A stretch of 64,000 bases of DNA from Aphrocallistes beatrix (taxonomy: Eukaryota; Porifera; Hexactinellida; Sceptrulophora; Aphrocallistidae). The position numbers were made by a program, and so were the translations under genes. Shown one piece after another: positions 44,571 to 54,865 of the stretch. The notes beneath the pieces are model-generated. The model was not told the origin of the DNA. It made no database searches and was given only the letters and a program-made list of their open reading frames with translations. The number at the start of each line of letters is the position of its first letter. Position 1 is the first letter of the stretch. The DNA lies in the NCBI GenBank assembly GCA_963281255.1, contig OY725488.1:1656986-1720985 (forward strand). The letters run 5' to 3'.

Positions 44571-47500
44571 ATGTACGAAGAGAATCCGAGTAACAGCGAG
44601 GATTCTAATACGCCACCTCTTGAAACCCAAAGTGATGAAGAACCAGCATTCTATTTTGAAACCCCTGTTTCACTCATCAAATCAAAAACTAGCCCAAATC
44701 CCTACCTTGACAATTTCAACGAATATGCTTCTACAACTACTTCTCTTAATCTCAAGTCTTCTACACATTTCCCCTTGAATTCTCAGCTCAATACTCACCC
44801 TGTTTCCGAGTATGATCTTAAGACCATAGGGCCAGGATTAGCTTTGGTTCTACTATTTGAAACTGCTGAGTCTGACCTCATTCAAGCCAGATTAATGTCA
44901 AGCAAGATAGAGAAAATTCTAAATTTTTTTAATTTCGCGACTAAGATCATTGACACAATTGAGTTAAAAGAAGGAAGAGTTGATCCATCTAAGAAAGTTC
45001 CCTCTTCTGCCTCATCTAGGACCAAATCCTTTTCTACTCTTTTTGGCGATGCTCTCAATTCAATTGAAGCAGCTCCCTATAGCTGTGTGGTCCTATTTGT
45101 AATAGGCCAATCGGTACCTGACAAGGAATCTAGGGGTATTCTCAGTTTTAAGATCCCTGAAGGATTGGACACGAAAACTGTTATTTCTCATAAATATATC
45201 ACTCAGAAGATAGTCAATACTCTATCTCATTCCAAACACATTAAACCAGGACTTCTTTTCTTTAACTACGTCTCTCAGCAGAATTCTCCGCTAACTCCAG
45301 AGAGGAACATCTGCCCTAATACTTTCTTCTCTTACACATCTCTTTTGATGAACTCTCTTCCTCATGGAGTCAAACCTCATCAATTTATAGTTTCATTCTA
45401 TGAAGCTCTCAGAGATGCTCCGCCTCAATCCCAGCTTTCAAATATTTTTCTTCAAGCAAGGGAGAAATATTTTGATAACCTTGGAACTGATAGCGTATTC
45501 TTTGTTAAAGATACTCTAAGAGAGCCGTTTTACTTTCGGAGAGTTGCTCCCATTCAAGATACAGCTATAAATATATCGCAAGATGCTCCAGGATTATTCA
45601 TGTTATTGACGAATGAGAATTTCATGCAGAGAAGGTGGAGTTTTATCCCAGAATTAATTGAAAGCATCAAGAAGGAATTCGAATTAATGAATTTCACAAT
45701 CACTCAAGATATCTTGTTAGTTGGAAAGTCAAGCTACACTCAGACCCTTGCTAAAAACAAATCTTTGTGCCAAAATTGTAGGTGTGTCTTTGTCCTCATT
45801 CTTACCTCAGATGGCGAACCTCATAAAGTTTCCCTAAAAGACAAAACTTTTCTTAAAATAAACATATTTTCACATGAGTTAGCCAATTCATTTCCGGACA
45901 TACCGAGAGCGATTTTTCTAAGCCAAGTTGTGAATCAAGAGAAGAATTTAGATGTTAGCGCCTCTCAGTCAATCTCTTCACCTATCGATGTCGATACTTA
46001 TCAGAACTTGTTTCTAGTCCACTCTGTGGAAAAGAATCTCTCAGGGGCAAACAACTTTCTGCTAGCAAACCTCTCCTTAGCAATGCAACGGAATTACTTT
46101 GCTGAATTGCATTCAATTTGTTATAATGCTATTTCCCAATCTAACAAAACTTCATTCATTCAAATAGTTGATGGTCTGAGAAAGAATTTCTTTTTCAACT
46201 CTCAAGATCTATCATCTCCAATCTTTAATAAGGAGAGTGAGAAATATAAAAAAGCTTATAATCTAGCTTGCATACAAGGGTCTGAACCTTTTCGATTCTA
46301 TCGTTTGATGGTTGTAGGCCCTGAAGGGGTGGGAAAAACCTCTCTACTCCGCTCTCTCACTGGCCTACCTTTCAAATTTGATCAGGAGAGTACTCCATTT
46401 TTGAACAAGTTTGATCTTCAAGTCCACAAGATTTCTCATGGATGGGATCAAATCGAAGACTTAGATACTTATGCGAATAACCTGGAGGATACAAGGCAAG
46501 ACATGGCTGTAAAGTACGCTCGGGGCTTGTTGGATTCAACAGTCACCGATACAGCCGAGGGAAATTTGTTGTATGGAGAAATAGCAAGTGAGGATATTAA
46601 AATAGAAGTTAATTCAAGTTCTGAAACAACAGATCCTTCACAGAGAACCTATGTCTCTTCACAGTCATTTGGAGAAGAAACCAAACAAGAATATGATGAC
46701 ACTGCTTCTATGCCTAATTTTGATAAGAGTAAGGTTCAAGAGATTGTGGATATCCCATCGTCTGACGTAGACTTCATCGAATATCCCCCAAGACCCGACT
46801 TAACAGCTGCAGAACTTGAATATTCAAACTTCTTTCCTGAACAAAAGATCCGTGCCAACCTCATCGGAAGTGATGAATTCTCTTCTAAGTCCGATTTCCT
46901 TACGGCCTGGGACTTTGCAGGTCAAAATTACTTGTATTGCTTCCACTCCCTCTTTCTATCACCACGCGCGATCTATTTGCTATTGATTGATTTATCAGTT
47001 GAGGACCTGACAGCAGATATCAACGTGCGGAAAGAAAGGATGGACCGAATAGATCTCAGATCACAGGTCGGTGTTCCCAATACCTATTTGGAAGCAATTG
47101 AATTTTGGTTGGATGCGATTTTTTCTGTTAGTAAAACAGCTTCGACAGACATCTATCAGAGGCCAGCTAAAGTTATTTTTGTATTCAACAAGTCAGACCT
47201 TGTTGAGAATCCGAGACTCAGAGCCGAAGCTCATCTAGATACTGTCAGATCCCATATGAATAAGAGAAACAATTCTTTCAGTCTAGTTCACGAAGATGAT
47301 GGGATTTTTCTTATTAGCTGCATTCCTGATTCTCCCTTTTCCTCCAATATTGCAGATCTTAAGAATACTATTAAGCATCAGTCAGATCAGATTGCATTCC
47401 ACCAGCCTATCCCCATCAAATGGCTGGAATTTGCTAAGGTTATTCTGCGTGATGAGCAACCGATTCTCGGTTCTAAGAGAATTCACTATTTGGCTGAATC

Positions 47501-49667
47501 CTGCCAGTGTTCAGAAGATTTAGAACATTTTTTGCATCTATTCCATGATATCGGCTTCTTCTTTTTCAAACAAGGGAAGATAATCAAAGACGTTCAGAAA
47601 TTTCTCGATTTAATCTATAACATTGTATCACCGCAATATGGTACTGAGTTAGTAGAATATATTCCGAATAAGGATATTGAACTACTAAAAAGAGATTTGA
47701 AAATGTGCCATGAAAGAGCTGAATTGTCTTCTACCCTTTTTGACGCCATATTGAAATCATTAAATTTATCTATTTTAAGAGAATCTATCCTCTCTCTATT
47801 ATTGATATACGGGATTCTAATTTCAAACCAAGCTGTACATAGAGTTTCAAATTATTTTTATGTTCCATACCTTCTGACTGGATCATTTAAATATATTTCC
47901 GAACTTTTACCCCCGCACTATGCTATATCTAGCTTTTACTTATATTTTCCTGACGGATTTATTCCAGCATCACTCTACTTCACTCTCTTATCCAAATGTA
48001 TCCACCGGAACGAAGAGAAGGGGCAACCTCTGCCCAAGCTCGGATTTGACTGTGCATATTTTTACATTTGTTCTTCCGTTTTGGTTTCTATTGACTCTTG
48101 CAAAAGGAAACCTTATATCAGAGTTATATTTTCAAAGATAGGAGATGTCACAAAAGGCAATTCTATAGTTGATGGGTATGTCAGATCAGAAATAATGAGC
48201 TATTTAGTATTCCTCCAAATGCTCATTGTAGACATTCAAGCTAAACTTATACCATGTGGCAATCTGGCAAAAGTTGTTTTGGATTGCATTTGTGGGAGAT
48301 TGCCAAATATGGAGCAGGTAGAACAGCCTTGCATTTGTTTAGATCAACTCTTACTTACAAATGCTAGAGCTAGGGAATCCTGGTGCTACAATCAACAATG
48401 TAAAGTAGATTGGAATCACTATTTCAACGACAACGATTTTCTTCTTGACTACATGACGAAATTCTATGATAATACTTCTTTAGCTAAGTTCATTATTGAT
48501 CACCAGGACACCTTCATCACACACATTAATTGCATTGATTTATCTTCTCTCCTCTATCGATTTGGTCTTGTAACCAGTGAAAGGATTTTTGATAACATGA
48601 GATATACCCAGTGTGAAAATGCGGCGAGTCTCTTAGAAGAACTTGTTCATAAGGGCTCGCTATGGGCGATTAAATTCTATGTGGTATTATGTAGAGAATA
48701 CACTAACCCTGGACATCAATTTCTCCGTAGCCTTTTAGACAAAAACATCAGTACTGGTCTCATCAAACCATTATCACACAATATCAGTCAGCCAATTGAT
48801 TCGATGCTGTATCATGATCGATATCGAATGAATTCCAACCCCCATGGAATTGCCTTTTTACTCAATATTGAATCATTTGCATCTGACCAATCTCCGATAA
48901 GAAAAGGTTCTAGGTGGGATCTTATTTCTCTTCGTCAAACGTTTGAGCAGCTACAATATGTGGTGGTGACGAGGGAAAACTTGGCTAGATCTGAGTTAAA
49001 GAAGGAATTATTTAGGCTAGCACATCTCGATCATTCTTCTTATGATTCTTTATTTTGTGTTATTATGTCTCATGGGGATGAGAATGATAACATAATATTA
49101 TCTGATGGGAAGAAAATATCAATTGAAGAAATAACTTGTGAATTTTCTCATACCTATTGTTCTTCTCTTGCTGGTAAACCCAAAATTTTTATTATACAGG
49201 CATGTAGAGGTTCTAAAATTGAAGTTTTACAGAAAAATGATGAACAAAAAGATAACTCCTATTATAGGCAAATAGCAAAGAAAAATACTAATATGAACCC
49301 GACAGTTTTTGCTTCGGACAAAAGACAATCTGAAACGTTTGACCTCGAAAGCGGTAAACTTCATCCTGTTATCCAACCCTTGAGACAAAGACTTGTTTCG
49401 TTTGGTTCAATTGAAGAGGAACCAGAAATATTATCGGAGGTTTCAGACATTTTCATAGCTAATTCTACTGTACATAGATATGCATCGTTTAGGAACACTG
49501 CTAAAGGTTCAATATTTATTCAATCTTTTTGTTTAGTTCTACGATATTGCCGGTATGAAGAATTCATGCATATAATGACTGAGGTGAGAAGAAGAGTTTC
49601 TCTATATCAAACACATACCCAATGCACAGAGGATATCAGTCATTTGAGGAAGAAATTGTATTTTTAA
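44571..49667 (+). CDS. Pseudocaspase x2 - Roc-COR GTPase - CARD - active caspase
   Basis: 1698 residues in one exon. Residues 86-325 and 339-545 look like complete p20+p10 caspase folds without catalytic residues: SHG is IGQ or TSDG, and QACRG is NYVSQ or SQVVN. Residues 571-945 are a Roc-type GTPase: P-loop GPEGVGKT (583-590), DFAGQ (781-785), NKSD (873-876), with a 170-residue acidic insert. Residues 946-1240 match COR (IPIKWLEFAKVIL, FHDIGFFFF, FYLYFPDGFIPASL). Residues 1300-1392 resemble a CARD (LLEELVHKGSLWAIKFYVVL). Residues 1408-1698 are a full caspase: IMSHGDEN (His1501), IIQACRG (Cys1545), p10 YASFRNTAKGSIFIQ, ending RKKLYF. By analogy with ROCO proteins and CARD-caspases, GTP-dependent assembly would activate the protease; that is inference. 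TTTTTATTAG just before the ATG suggests an upstream non-coding exon. AATAAA lies at 49801. Confidence 0.9.
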   Translation: MYEENPSNSEDSNTPPLETQSDEEPAFYFETPVSLIKSKTSPNPYLDNFNEYASTTTSLNLKSSTHFPLNSQLNTHPVSEYDLKTIGPGLALVLLFETAESDLIQARLMSSKIEKILNFFNFATKIIDTIELKEGRVDPSKKVPSSASSRTKSFSTLFGDALNSIEAAPYSCVVLFVIGQSVPDKESRGILSFKIPEGLDTKTVISHKYITQKIVNTLSHSKHIKPGLLFFNYVSQQNSPLTPERNICPNTFFSYTSLLMNSLPHGVKPHQFIVSFYEALRDAPPQSQLSNIFLQAREKYFDNLGTDSVFFVKDTLREPFYFRRVAPIQDTAINISQDAPGLFMLLTNENFMQRRWSFIPELIESIKKEFELMNFTITQDILLVGKSSYTQTLAKNKSLCQNCRCVFVLILTSDGEPHKVSLKDKTFLKINIFSHELANSFPDIPRAIFLSQVVNQEKNLDVSASQSISSPIDVDTYQNLFLVHSVEKNLSGANNFLLANLSLAMQRNYFAELHSICYNAISQSNKTSFIQIVDGLRKNFFFNSQDLSSPIFNKESEKYKKAYNLACIQGSEPFRFYRLMVVGPEGVGKTSLLRSLTGLPFKFDQESTPFLNKFDLQVHKISHGWDQIEDLDTYANNLEDTRQDMAVKYARGLLDSTVTDTAEGNLLYGEIASEDIKIEVNSSSETTDPSQRTYVSSQSFGEETKQEYDDTASMPNFDKSKVQEIVDIPSSDVDFIEYPPRPDLTAAELEYSNFFPEQKIRANLIGSDEFSSKSDFLTAWDFAGQNYLYCFHSLFLSPRAIYLLLIDLSVEDLTADINVRKERMDRIDLRSQVGVPNTYLEAIEFWLDAIFSVSKTASTDIYQRPAKVIFVFNKSDLVENPRLRAEAHLDTVRSHMNKRNNSFSLVHEDDGIFLISCIPDSPFSSNIADLKNTIKHQSDQIAFHQPIPIKWLEFAKVILRDEQPILGSKRIHYLAESCQCSEDLEHFLHLFHDIGFFFFKQGKIIKDVQKFLDLIYNIVSPQYGTELVEYIPNKDIELLKRDLKMCHERAELSSTLFDAILKSLNLSILRESILSLLLIYGILISNQAVHRVSNYFYVPYLLTGSFKYISELLPPHYAISSFYLYFPDGFIPASLYFTLLSKCIHRNEEKGQPLPKLGFDCAYFYICSSVLVSIDSCKRKPYIRVIFSKIGDVTKGNSIVDGYVRSEIMSYLVFLQMLIVDIQAKLIPCGNLAKVVLDCICGRLPNMEQVEQPCICLDQLLLTNARARESWCYNQQCKVDWNHYFNDNDFLLDYMTKFYDNTSLAKFIIDHQDTFITHINCIDLSSLLYRFGLVTSERIFDNMRYTQCENAASLLEELVHKGSLWAIKFYVVLCREYTNPGHQFLRSLLDKNISTGLIKPLSHNISQPIDSMLYHDRYRMNSNPHGIAFLLNIESFASDQSPIRKGSRWDLISLRQTFEQLQYVVVTRENLARSELKKELFRLAHLDHSSYDSLFCVIMSHGDENDNIILSDGKKISIEEITCEFSHTYCSSLAGKPKIFIIQACRGSKIEVLQKNDEQKDNSYYRQIAKKNTNMNPTVFASDKRQSETFDLESGKLHPVIQPLRQRLVSFGSIEEEPEILSEVSDIFIANSTVHRYASFRNTAKGSIFIQSFCLVLRYCRYEEFMHIMTEVRRRVSLYQTHTQCTEDISHLRKKLYF

Positions 49668-49915
49668 ATTCACTTGATTGCGTTATGGATATAAATAGTT
49701 CATACTTGTAGAATATTTTATCTTAATTTTTGTTATTCCAAACATAAATTTAAAACATACTCGAGATTTGACTCGAAGTATTGAAGTGTTTTAATTGAAT
49801 AATAAAGTACACCCTCGCTAATCCGAACAACTCTGTACCATTGAACCAAAAGAAGTTCGAATTAGTGAATTTGTTCCGATTAGTGAAATAACACTAATTC
49901 AATGGGGTATTATTA

Positions 49916-50383
49916 GGGGCGTAGCCATAGGCGTCGTAACCCACCCGGTTACCCGGCAATGGCCGGGCGGCCCAGAGGGAATGCCGGGTAGTACCCGGTC
50001 TCCCGGGTGCTACCCGGTAAATGACCGGGTACTACCCGGTCTAATGCGGGTACTACCCGGTAAAAGCTTAGTGCTATTATGTACTGGTAATTGGCTGTTA
50101 ATAATTCCTCATGTAGATCAAGGGTCACGGCCCATTTGGCTGACGGTAACGCTGGATCAGCTGAAGATACGGCCCGATTAACTGACTGAACGGCCCTGGA
50201 TTATTGTGGCCGGGCAGTCCAAGGGTAGGAAATAAAGTTTACGACGCCTATGGGCGTAGCCAGTGGCGCCGACAAGGGCCTGCCAGGGGCTACGGTCCGT
50301 CTTAACTGGGCCTGCAGAAACATTTTCTGGGCCTGCAGGATATTTAGTGGGCAGGCTCTGCAGGCCCATTGGCTACGCCTATG
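49916..50383. mobile_element. Nested hAT-like element in the 49806 element
   Basis: Ends GGGGCGTAGCC and GGCTACGCC, flanked by GGTATTATTA direct repeats (49906-49915 and 50384-50393). It is itself split by the insert at 49926-50252. Confidence 0.65.
49926..50252. mobile_element. Innermost hAT MITE, TSD GGCGTAGC
   Basis: Ends CATAGGCGTCGTAAC and ACGACGCCTATG, flanked by perfect GGCGTAGC repeats (49918-49925 and 50253-50260). The body repeats CCCGGTA/TACCCGG. Confidence 0.85.
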
Positions 50384-50593
50384 GGTATTATTACAATTAG
50401 TACTATAATAAATTTGCATTGTTAGAATATTAAGGATATTATTTAGTTACGATTGCTTTTCTAACTAGGATTCTCAAACTTATTGAAAGATATAACATTA
50501 CAAACGATGATTCAAAGCATAGAGGCGAATAAGATTATATTTTGACTGTTCGGATTGTAGGAATGAAGTGTTCGGATTAGCGAGGGTGTACTG

Positions 50594-51190
50594 TAATTAT
50601 GAAAATAATAATTATATCTCCAATATCCCATGATATGAGTTCGTATAGATCCGAATTCTCTCATGGGTAGGGTTGGATCTAACTCCGGATATACTTGGAT
50701 CCAGCCTCTGATCTCAAGGGGCGGGTATTTTAGTCAAATTGATGCATACAACGAGAAAATTTCTTATCATTATACGGTATCATTCTAAAAAGTAGATATG
50801 TTTAAGAATGATATCCTTCAAAAGAATAATTAAATTATAGGATAAAAGCTTCCCCTCAGGTGGGGGCGGGAGTTAAATTCTAGTCAGGGGTGGTCTAAAA
50901 TATTTTCAGTGGGGCTAAATCCACCTTCAGGACAGCGCCGGCGCCACGGTTTGAAAAGGACCCGGGTAAAACCTTACCAACCGTACCAGTGGCGCCGGCC
51001 CTGCAGGAGGGGAGGCTTTATACAATCCTGCTCATGGGCCTACCTATTTTATTGGCCGAGTTCTCCATTATTCAAAATTGGGAACGCTCATTTTAGTACT
51101 CTGTATCTATTATATTAAACTGGACTATAAATCCGATTCCAATATGATAGTATTGTGAGCACACTAAAAATTGCTGGAATTTTATTGGTT
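50594..51190. other. No gene seen
   Basis: Low-information spacer with a short GC-rich inverted block (CAGCGCCGGCGCCACGG and GTGGCGCCGGCCCTG) at about 50934-51004, probably a small MITE. Confidence 0.45.
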
Positions 51191-51191
51191 A

Positions 51192-51732
51192 CAAGCGCGC
51201 TTCGCTTGCTTGCGCTGCGCGGCTAGCGGACACTTCGTGTCCGCCGGAGGCTCCCTTCGGTCGCCTGGAGGTGACATTGGTTAATTATAAGGGAGATATC
51301 ATCTCTAAATATGCCCATCTTAGTTTTAAAATCGATATCACTCGAAAAAACACCAAATTTCAATTTTTAAAATTTTGATGAGTAATGATGACGTCATAGT
51401 AAAGTGATGAGTCATCATTTTTTGATGATAGTTGCATGATATGTGAGACGTGTTACTATACAGATTCTATTAAATTTTCAGCCTTCTATCTCCTATAATG
51501 GCTGAGTTATGCCCGGATAACTGTGTTGCTTAACTTTTAAAAATGTGACAATGACGTCATAATTCCATGATGAGTCGATATTTTCGTCTGAGCTCAGAAC
51601 TTACTGGAGCCATAGCCAAAAGACTCCCACATGCCAAAAATCAGCTTTCTGGGCCTGACAGTTTCTTCAATCAATTCGTTACAGATATATATATATATAT
51701 ATACACATTAATCGAGTTTTAATAGTAAGGAC
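51192..51732 (-). mobile_element. Helitron-like repeat, copy C
   Basis: Full copy: AAGCGCGCTTCGCTTGCTTG to CGAGTTTTAATAGTAAGG, with TGACGTCA twice and TGAGTCA once. Copy D begins immediately after it, head to tail. Confidence 0.8.
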
Positions 51733-52264
51733 AAGCGCGCTTCGCTTGCTTGCGCTGCGCGGCTGGCGGACACTTTGTGTCCGCCGGAGGCTCCCTTCGG
51801 TCGCCTGGGTTCACATTGGTTAATTATAAAGGAAATAACATATCTAAATATGTCCATCTTAGTGTTAATTAAAATCGATTTGACTCGAAAAATCACCAAA
51901 TTTGTCAATTTTAAAATTTTTGATGCGTAATGATGACGTCATAACAAAGTGATGAGTCATCATTTTTTGATGAAAGTCACATCATATGAGAGTTATGTTA
52001 GTATACAGATTCTATTAAAATTTCAGCCTTCTATCTCCTATAATGGCTGAGTTATGCCCGAATAACTGTGTTGCTTAACTTTTAAAAATGTGACAATGAC
52101 GTCATAATTCCATGATGAGTCGACATTTTGCTATGAACTCAGAACTTACTGGAGCCATAGCCAAAAGACTCCCACATGCCAAAAATCAACCTTCTGCGCC
52201 CGGCAGTTTCTTCAATCAATTCGTAACATATATACAAATATTAATCGAGTTTTAATAGTAAGGA
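51731..52264 (-). mobile_element. Helitron-like repeat, copy D
   Basis: A second full copy in direct tandem with copy C, with the same motif order. The tandem arrangement is unusual for simple cut-and-paste insertion. Confidence 0.8.
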
Positions 52265-52285
52265 TAATCATCAAGTAAAATTAAT

Positions 52286-53688
52286 GGTGTATACATAGCC
52301 TACTCTAATAATGCCTCACAGTAAAATAACCAAGGATGCAGTAATAGCCGACTGGATTAATACACGATTAGCCTAAAATCGTTAACCATGTAGAATAGGC
52401 ATTAATAATGTATTACCACTATATATAAACATGTCATCAAAGTAGTACATATATCCGTTGTCAAAATTTCGATTAGTCATCATATCATTGCGCAACAGGT
52501 CATTTTAAGTACGATTTTGGCGATTTTCTAAGCTGTTTTAAGCCTACTTCTAAATGTTATTAAGGTATAATTTTTGTGTAGAACTAAGATTAGCACTAGT
52601 TGATTTGAAAAATTTAGAATTTTTCGATAGAATATTTTTACATTCCTACGTTGCTATGGTAAAGCATTTTTATCAGTTTGAGCCATATCCTGCAAACTGT
52701 AAGAACTAGGTCTTCAAGTTTGATCGTATTTGATAGGCAATTGGCTACTTATACATATTAGGTAATAATACAATTTAAAATTCTAAATTCAGACTATATA
52801 GTTATGCGACAATTTATTATTTTGGTCACATTCTTAAAATCAACCCATATCTCAAAACTCGTTGAATTTAGAAGTTCAAGTTGTATTATCACCTAATAGG
52901 AAGTAGTCCATTGCCTATCAAACACGATCTATTACTACAGTTTGCACGAAATGGCCCAAACTGACTAAAATGCTTTATCATAGCAACGCAGGAATGTAAC
53001 AGCATTCCATTGAAAAATTCTAAATTTTTCAAATCAACTAGTACCTAAGTTGACTAATTCATTAAAAAATGGCAAAGAATTATGAATTATTTGAATAATT
53101 CATAATTCAAGTATGAATTAGTCAATCATGTGTGATAAAAAGGAAAGTAACAATTACTAATTAATAAAGATTATAGAAAGTGTTCCAAACATTTTCTATA
53201 GCATTGATCCATCAATCCTCGACAACAATGTTTCCACTTCCTGAATTAAAAATTATTCGAATAATTTATCCCTACAATTTATGACTTTTTCTTGGCTAAA
53301 ACTTTATATTTTTCAATAATTCTTCTCAGGTTTAATGAATTATGAATTATTCGAATTATTCATTAATTCATGAATTAGTCAACTTAGTACTAATCTTGGT
53401 TCTACACAAAAATCACACCTTAATACCGTTTAGAAATAGGGTTAAAACAGCTTAGAAAATCGCGAAAATCGTCCTTAGAAGGACCTGTTCCGCAATGATA
53501 TGATGACTAATCAAATTTTTACCAACAAATATATGTACTCTGACATCATGTTTATACTGGTAATACATTCTTAAAGTCTATTCTGCATGGCAACGATTTT
53601 ATGCTAATCATGTATTATTTCAATCGGCTACTACTTCATCCTTGGTTATTTTACTGTGAGGCATTATTAGACTGTAGGCTATGGTGTA
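52286..53688. mobile_element. Long-TIR palindromic element (family P)
   Basis: Outer ends GTATACATAGCCTACT and AGGCTATGGTGTATAC continue into TAATAATGCCTCACAGTAAA and its complement, then into arms shared with the palindrome at 32109-32890. The centre (about 53040-53390) holds AATTATGAATTATTCGAATA repeats. No coding frame. Confidence 0.75.
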
Positions 53689-53929
53689 TACTTTTTTTAA
53701 TGAAAAAACTGGATTACTGAAAAAATTGCCCTGAACCCATAGAAAATCTTAATGTTGGACCTTGCCCGAGCCTGTACATCCGCACGTTTCCAATACGTAC
53801 TCTTAAATTCAATTTTAGCTGTTAAATCTTTGACCATAACAAATTCTACTGAGTATTAAACGTTTTGTCTTAGTTTATATATTAATTCTAGATTGAATTT
53901 GTTGAAAATATTTGAAAATACTCTAAAAT

Positions 53930-54825
53930 ATGAGTGACGATCCAGAGGACACAACTATTTTCTTGTATTTCTTCTGTTTTATGTTTGGGATAGCTATTAT
54001 CCCCATTACTTATTTTCTATGGCCGTTCAAATCTAAAAAGCCGAAGTTGTTAAGTAGCATACAAATGTGCAACTGTGAAGGATGTGATCTGAAAAGAAAA
54101 AGTTCTGAAAAATTAGATAGTTTTGGCTATATCTCTTTCGCCATCAAGGGTTTAGTCCTATTATCCCTATGGCTATTATTTTTGATTACAGTATACTATA
54201 CATTCACGCAGGAGAGCACTATTGAGTTGTACGACCCCTGGAAAGAGATGGATTTAGAGACAGGTGAGCTGTTTGAATGAAGTGGCAAGAATGATTATTG
54301 CATTCAGAAGTTCTTAAGTGTATAATGGTTACAAGCGCGCTTCGCTTGATTGCGCTGCGCGGCTGGCAGACACTTCGTGTCCGCCGGAGGCTCCCTTTGG
54401 TCGCCTGGGGTCACATTGGTTAATTATAAGGGAGATAGCATCTATAAATATGTCTGTCCTACTGTCATAATCGATATCACTCGAAAAAACACCAAATTTG
54501 ACAATTTAAAAATTTTTTTGATGAGTAATGATGACGTCATAACAAAGTGATGAGTCATCATTTTTTGATGATAATTCCATCATATGTGAGGTATGTTAGT
54601 ATACATATTCTATTAAAATTTCAGCCTTCTATCTCCTATAATGGCTGAGTTATGCTCGAATAACTGTATTGCTTAACTTTTAAAAATGTGACAATGACGT
54701 CATAATTCCATGATGAGTCGACATTTTGCTCTGAGCTCAGAACTTACTGGAGCCATAGCCAAAAGACTCCCACATGCCAAAAATTAGCTTTCTATGACCG
54801 GCAGTTTCTTCAATCAATTCGTTAC

Positions 54826-54865
<40 letters not shown>

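Larger units (their letters stand above)
49806..50593. mobile_element. TA-type element (ACACCCTCGCTAATCC) hosting nested inserts
   Basis: Left end GTACACCCTCGCTAATCC; right end GGATTAGCGAGGGTGTACTG followed by TA. The body is interrupted by the nested elements at 49916-50383. Related ends occur at 30936, 54893 and 57235. Confidence 0.75.
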
